Assembly (NCBI GenBank): GCA_003164305.1 | Contig: PLSZ01000302.1 | Location: forward strand, 1-8,885 | From: Acetobacteraceae bacterium | GTDB taxonomy: Bacteria > Pseudomonadota > Alphaproteobacteria > Acetobacterales > Acetobacteraceae | Length of the DNA: 8,885 bases | Reading direction: 5' to 3' | Shown here: positions 6,292 through 8,885 of the stretch, one piece after another | Position numbering within the stretch: the first letter of the stretch is position 1 | Layout of the letters: each line of letters opens with the position of its first letter | Translations under genes and position numbers: made by a program | The notes under the pieces: model-generated | Seen by the model: only the letters and a program-made list of their open reading frames with translations | What the model was told of the DNA's origin: nothing | Database searches by the model: none

Positions 6292-7047
6292 ATGGCTGAG
6301 CGGCGGGGTACCGTCTTCCTGTTGCTCGGCATGCTGGCCTGGATCGTGGCCGGCTTCGCGGGCGCGTTGCTCGCCTGGGTCGTTTGGGCCGTCGGAGCGA
6401 TCCTGTTGCGCCGGGTTTTCGGTTTCGCGGACCTCCCCGAGCCCGGCCAGCTCGTCTTATTGTTGATCGCGACGAGCGGGTTTCAGGGGACGCTGTTGCT
6501 GGCCGCGCTGTGGCGAGGCCGGCGCGCGGGCGGCGGCGACCGGCGTGAGGGGATGGGGCTCCGACCAATTCGCCATCGCGTGACGATCGCGCTGTTATGC
6601 GCGGCGATGGTGGGCTGGTTGATGGTGTTCCTGCTGCTGGCGGACGCATGGCCGGCCTTGCGCGCGTTCGCGAAATCCGTGACGCCGGAAATGTTGTCCG
6701 GACTGGGCGGAGGCGGCCCAGGGATACAGGTTTTAAAAGTGGTGCTGGTGATGTTCCTGGCGCCGGTGTCGGAAGAGTTCTTTTTCCGCGGCTGGCTGTG
6801 GGAGGGTTTACGCCGCCGCGGCAACGGAATCGTGACGATCGTGATCCTGACGGCGGCTCCGTGGTTGTTGCTCCACGGCATCGACTCGCCGGGACGGATT
6901 TTGTTCTTAATTCCGGCCGCCGTGATCTTCTCGTTCGCACGGTATCGCGGAGGAAGCGTGCTCGCGTCGCTGGCCGTGCATATGACGAATAACGGGACCG
7001 CGGTGTTGCTGCAGGCGCTCGGGGAATGGTTGGGAAAAGACGGATAG
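6292..7047 (+). CDS. CPBP family intramembrane glutamic/metalloprotease (CAAX-type)
   Basis: A membrane protein of 251 residues related to Rce1/Abi proteases, which cut within or near the membrane. Hydrophobic segments lie at about 7-39, 52-73, 97-117, 146-160, 178-195, 203-219 and 222-247. The conserved motifs are complete: E161-E162-FFF-R166 (EExxxR), H195 in WLLLHG, and H230-MTN-N234 (HxxxN). The substrate is unknown. The start ATG at 6292 is 11 bases after the stop of the gluconolactonase-like gene. It has only AGG two bases away, too close to be a normal ribosome binding site, so translation may be coupled to the preceding gene. A longer in-frame version from 6193 overlaps the upstream gene by about 90 bases and lacks support. 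Confidence 0.92.
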   Translation: MAERRGTVFLLLGMLAWIVAGFAGALLAWVVWAVGAILLRRVFGFADLPEPGQLVLLLIATSGFQGTLLLAALWRGRRAGGGDRREGMGLRPIRHRVTIALLCAAMVGWLMVFLLLADAWPALRAFAKSVTPEMLSGLGGGGPGIQVLKVVLVMFLAPVSEEFFFRGWLWEGLRRRGNGIVTIVILTAAPWLLLHGIDSPGRILFLIPAAVIFSFARYRGGSVLASLAVHMTNNGTAVLLQALGEWLGKDG

Positions 7048-7054
7048 GCCTGGC

Positions 7055-7990
7055 CTACAGGTCCAACTCCCATTCCTCGCCCACCATGGGCGGGCCAAAG
7101 TCGCTGTGCGGTTCGCGGTTGACCAACTTAAATCCGGCGGCGCGATAGATCCCGCGCGCCGCCACCAGAATATCGTTGGTCCACAACGTCATGCGGCGGT
7201 AGCCAGCCTCGCGAGCGAACGCGATGCAGTCCTCCACGAGGCGCTTGCCGACGCCAAGACCGCGCGCCGATGGCTCCACCAGCAACAGCCTGAGTTTGCA
7301 GAGGTCGTCCGTTTTGCGAACCAGGAACACCGAGCCGATCCGGACGCCGTCGCGTTCCGCGATCCAGCCACGCTCCCGGTTCGGGTCATGCGCGTCCAGA
7401 AATGCTCCGGCGACCTGGGCGACGAGTGCCTCGAACTTATGGTTGAAGTTATACTCCTCGGCGTAGAGCGCGCCGTGACGCTCGATGACCCAGCCGATGT
7501 CGCCGGGCGCCGGGTGCCGGCTGTGCCAGTCGCGCGAGGGCTGGTCCGACAGCAGGCGGGCGATGGTGCTCATGCCGGCGACCACCGCCTCCCGCGCCGG
7601 TTCCGGCAGAGCGGCCAGCATCGCGCCGATTTCCTGGCGCGACCGATCTTCCAACGGGACGAACGCGACGCGGCCGGCTGCTGTCAGGGCCAGGATATTC
7701 CGCCGTTTGTCCGTTTCGGAGGGGCCGCGCTGAAGCAACCCGTCCTGCTCGAAGCGGCGCAGCATCCGGCTCAGGTAACCGGCGTCCAGGTCCAGCGCCG
7801 CGCCGATCTGGCTCGCGGTGAGGTCGTCGGTATAGGCGAGTTCATAGAGCACGCGCACTTCCGTTAGCGAAAAGCGGCTTTGGAGATAGGCCTGTCCCAC
7901 GACGCCGATACGGCGCGTGTAGAAGCGGTTGAAGGCGCGGACCGCGGCAATGCGGCGGTCGGAGCGGGTCTGGATGGCATCGTCAGGCAT
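7055..7990 (-). CDS. MarR family regulator fused to a GNAT N-acetyltransferase
   Basis: A 311-residue two-domain protein. Residues about 10-150 are a MarR-type winged helix: helices begin at RAFNRFYTRRIGV, the helix-turn-helix lies about 58-85 (TASQIGAALDLDAGYLSRML), and the wing carries D94-K-R-R97. Residues about 160-311 are a GNAT acetyltransferase, with acetyl-CoA motif A at 237-252 including R243-G-L-G-V-G-K-R250, followed by the usual YRAAGF (282-287) helix-strand turn. Such MarR-GNAT fusions are a known architecture; the acetylated substrate and ligand are unknown. The ATG at 7990 has no clear ribosome binding site. A candidate -10 sits about 7 bases upstream, which would make the transcript leaderless. 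An operator-like dyad lies 22 bases upstream. The gene runs convergent to the CPBP gene. Confidence 0.94.
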   Translation of the reverse strand: MPDDAIQTRSDRRIAAVRAFNRFYTRRIGVVGQAYLQSRFSLTEVRVLYELAYTDDLTASQIGAALDLDAGYLSRMLRRFEQDGLLQRGPSETDKRRNILALTAAGRVAFVPLEDRSRQEIGAMLAALPEPAREAVVAGMSTIARLLSDQPSRDWHSRHPAPGDIGWVIERHGALYAEEYNFNHKFEALVAQVAGAFLDAHDPNRERGWIAERDGVRIGSVFLVRKTDDLCKLRLLLVEPSARGLGVGKRLVEDCIAFAREAGYRRMTLWTNDILVAARGIYRAAGFKLVNREPHSDFGPPMVGEEWELDL

Positions 7991-8011
7991 GCGGAGATCG
8001 TCGTCGATCCG

Positions 8012-8026
8012 GTTGACGGAGTCAAC
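8012..8026. promoter_or_regulatory. MarR-type operator with overlapping -35 box
   Basis: GTTGAC and GTCAAC form a perfect inverted repeat around a 3-base centre. This is the GTTGA-N5-TCAAC pattern known for the MarR-family repressor MexR. On the minus strand it contains TTGACT (8025-8020), five of six -35 matches, followed after 17 bases by the weak -10 GACGAT (8002-7997). A start from it would fall at or beside the ATG at 7990. Binding of the gene's own product here would block transcription. Confidence 0.55.
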
Positions 8027-8133
8027 TAATGGGCTGTTAAACGCGGGCGGTCATCACCTGAAGCTCGCTGCATCAGCCTTTGCCGCCGCGGATCCACACA
8101 CCACCCTGTCCGCGTCCAACCTGACGCGATGGA

Positions 8134-8151
8134 GAATGGCGGCCTCCATTC
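8134..8151 (-). terminator. Hairpin after the ABC exporter gene, possible terminator
   Basis: GAATGG and CCATTC bracket a GGCC centre, forming an 18-base palindrome with a single mismatched pair, 20 bases after the ABC gene stop. No T-run follows on the minus strand, so an intrinsic terminator is only weakly supported; 3'-end stabilisation is the alternative. Confidence 0.3.
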
Positions 8152-8171
8152 CGGACCAGCGCGTCACCGCT

Positions 8172-8885
8172 TCACGCCACCGCCGCCAATTGCCGCCCGA
8201 CCAACCGCGCGTAAACCCCGCCGCGAATCATCAACGCCTCGTGCGTGCCAGCTTCCACCAACCGCCCACCCTCAAGCACCAGGATCAAATCCGCCGCGCG
8301 AATCGTCGACAACCGATGCGCCACCACGATCGTTGTCCGGTCGACCATCAGTTGATCCAGCGCCGACCGCACCGCCTGTTCGCTGATCGTATCGAGATGC
8401 GAGGTCGCCTCATCCAGCACCAGCAGCGGCGCGTCCTTCAGGAACGCCCGGGCGATCGCGATCCGTTGCCGTTGCCCACCGGACAATTGCACGCCGCGCT
8501 CACCCACTTTGGTCGCCAGGCCGTCCGGCAATCCCGTAACGAACTCCTCCAACGCCGCGCGAGACAACGCCAGCTCCACCTGTTCCCGCGTCGCGTCCGG
8601 CCGCGCGAGGCGGACGTTCGCCTCCAGCGTGTCGTTGAACAGATACGTATCCTGCGCGACCAGGGCGATCCGTCCGCGCAACCCGTCCAGCAACAGTTCC
8701 GGCAACGCGATGCCGTCCAGCAGGATGCGGCCCGAGGACGGGTCCCAGAACCGCAGCAGCAGATTGGCGATCGTCGTCTTCCCCGCGCCCGACGGCCCAA
8801 CCAAAGCGACCGTGGCACCCGCGGGGATCTGAAACGACAGATCAGACAGTGCCTGCCGCGCCCGTCCGGGGTAGGTGAACGTCAC
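8172..8885 (-). CDS. ABC exporter, nucleotide-binding domain (N-terminal part outside window)
   Basis: This is the C-terminal ATPase part of an ABC transporter of the half-transporter type with fused membrane and ATPase domains. Counting from the right edge, the 237 residues show Walker A GPSGAGKTT (30-38), Q-loop Q78, signature LSGGQ (134-138), Walker B LLVLDE with catalytic E159, D-loop SHLD (162-165) and switch H190. All ATP-site residues are intact. The opening VTFTYPGRARQALSDLSF is the normal start of such a domain, so the GTG at the very edge is an internal valine codon and the membrane domain must lie beyond 8885. The LLRFWDPSSGRI and TYLFNDTLEANVRLARPDA wording resembles exporter domains including CydC-type thiol exporters, but the substrate cannot be told from this part. 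Confidence 0.95.
   Translation of the reverse strand: MTFTYPGRARQALSDLSFQIPAGATVALVGPSGAGKTTIANLLLRFWDPSSGRILLDGIALPELLLDGLRGRIALVAQDTYLFNDTLEANVRLARPDATREQVELALSRAALEEFVTGLPDGLATKVGERGVQLSGGQRQRIAIARAFLKDAPLLVLDEATSHLDTISEQAVRSALDQLMVDRTTIVVAHRLSTIRAADLILVLEGGRLVEAGTHEALMIRGGVYARLVGRQLAAVA

Larger units (their letters stand above)
7991..8171 (-). other. Intergenic region between the ABC exporter and MarR-GNAT genes
   Basis: This 181-base region contains no credible gene. It holds the MarR-type dyad at 8012-8026 near the MarR-GNAT start, and a hairpin at 8134-8151 just after the ABC gene. The stretch between them shows nothing I can name. Confidence 0.5.

Noticed and set aside
8129..8386. 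Plus-strand 85-codon frame overlapping the ABC gene end
   Set aside because: Pro/Arg/Thr-rich antisense translation with no domain or ribosome binding site.
8883..8885. GTG at the right edge as the true start of the ABC protein
   Set aside because: The residues after it are the first strand of an ABC ATPase domain, normally preceded by a linker and membrane domain; the frame is simply cut by the window.

Overview
The window is a GC-rich, tightly packed stretch of bacterial chromosome carrying nine protein-coding genes, two of them cut by the window edges. The clpS-clpA pair, a phasin with a Phasin_2-type C-terminus, TGC-rich operator-like sites at the phasin promoter, and a D,D-carboxypeptidase fused to a SPOR domain all point to an alphaproteobacterium. 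A member of the Rhodospirillales/Acetobacteraceae is my best guess, but it rests on gene content and not on a database match. I see no tRNA, rRNA, CRISPR array, insertion sequence or phage gene.

Left part, minus strand (1-3775), in transcription order: a phasin (3775-2741) with its own intrinsic terminator (about 2637-2666); a short-chain dehydrogenase/reductase (2490-1639); clpS (1419-1084), the N-degron adaptor; and clpA (1011 to beyond position 1), the unfoldase that ClpS feeds. The phasin is divergent from the plus-strand group. The 311-base divergent region holds a good candidate phasin promoter with two TGC-rich dyads resembling sites of the PHA-responsive repressor PhaR.

Middle part, plus strand (4087-7047): a secreted D-alanyl-D-alanine carboxypeptidase with a C-terminal SPOR domain, an SMP-30/gluconolactonase-like hydrolase 73 bases later, and a CPBP (CAAX-type) membrane protease only 11 bases after that. 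The last two probably form one transcription unit.

Right part, minus strand (7055-8885): a MarR-GNAT fusion protein, convergent with the CPBP gene with only 7 bases between the stop codons, and the ATPase end of an ABC exporter that continues past the right edge. A perfect dyad of the GTTGA-N5-TCAAC type lies just upstream of the MarR-GNAT gene and suggests autoregulation.

The genes serve separate housekeeping roles: protein quality control, carbon-storage granules, cell-wall maturation, metabolite hydrolysis, regulation and export. I found no convincing undescribed multi-gene system. The points most worth a second look are the phasin control region, the long basic Ala/Lys/Pro-rich N-terminal extension of the phasin, the MarR-type operator with a possibly leaderless transcript, and the Thr-for-Ser change in the SDR active site.
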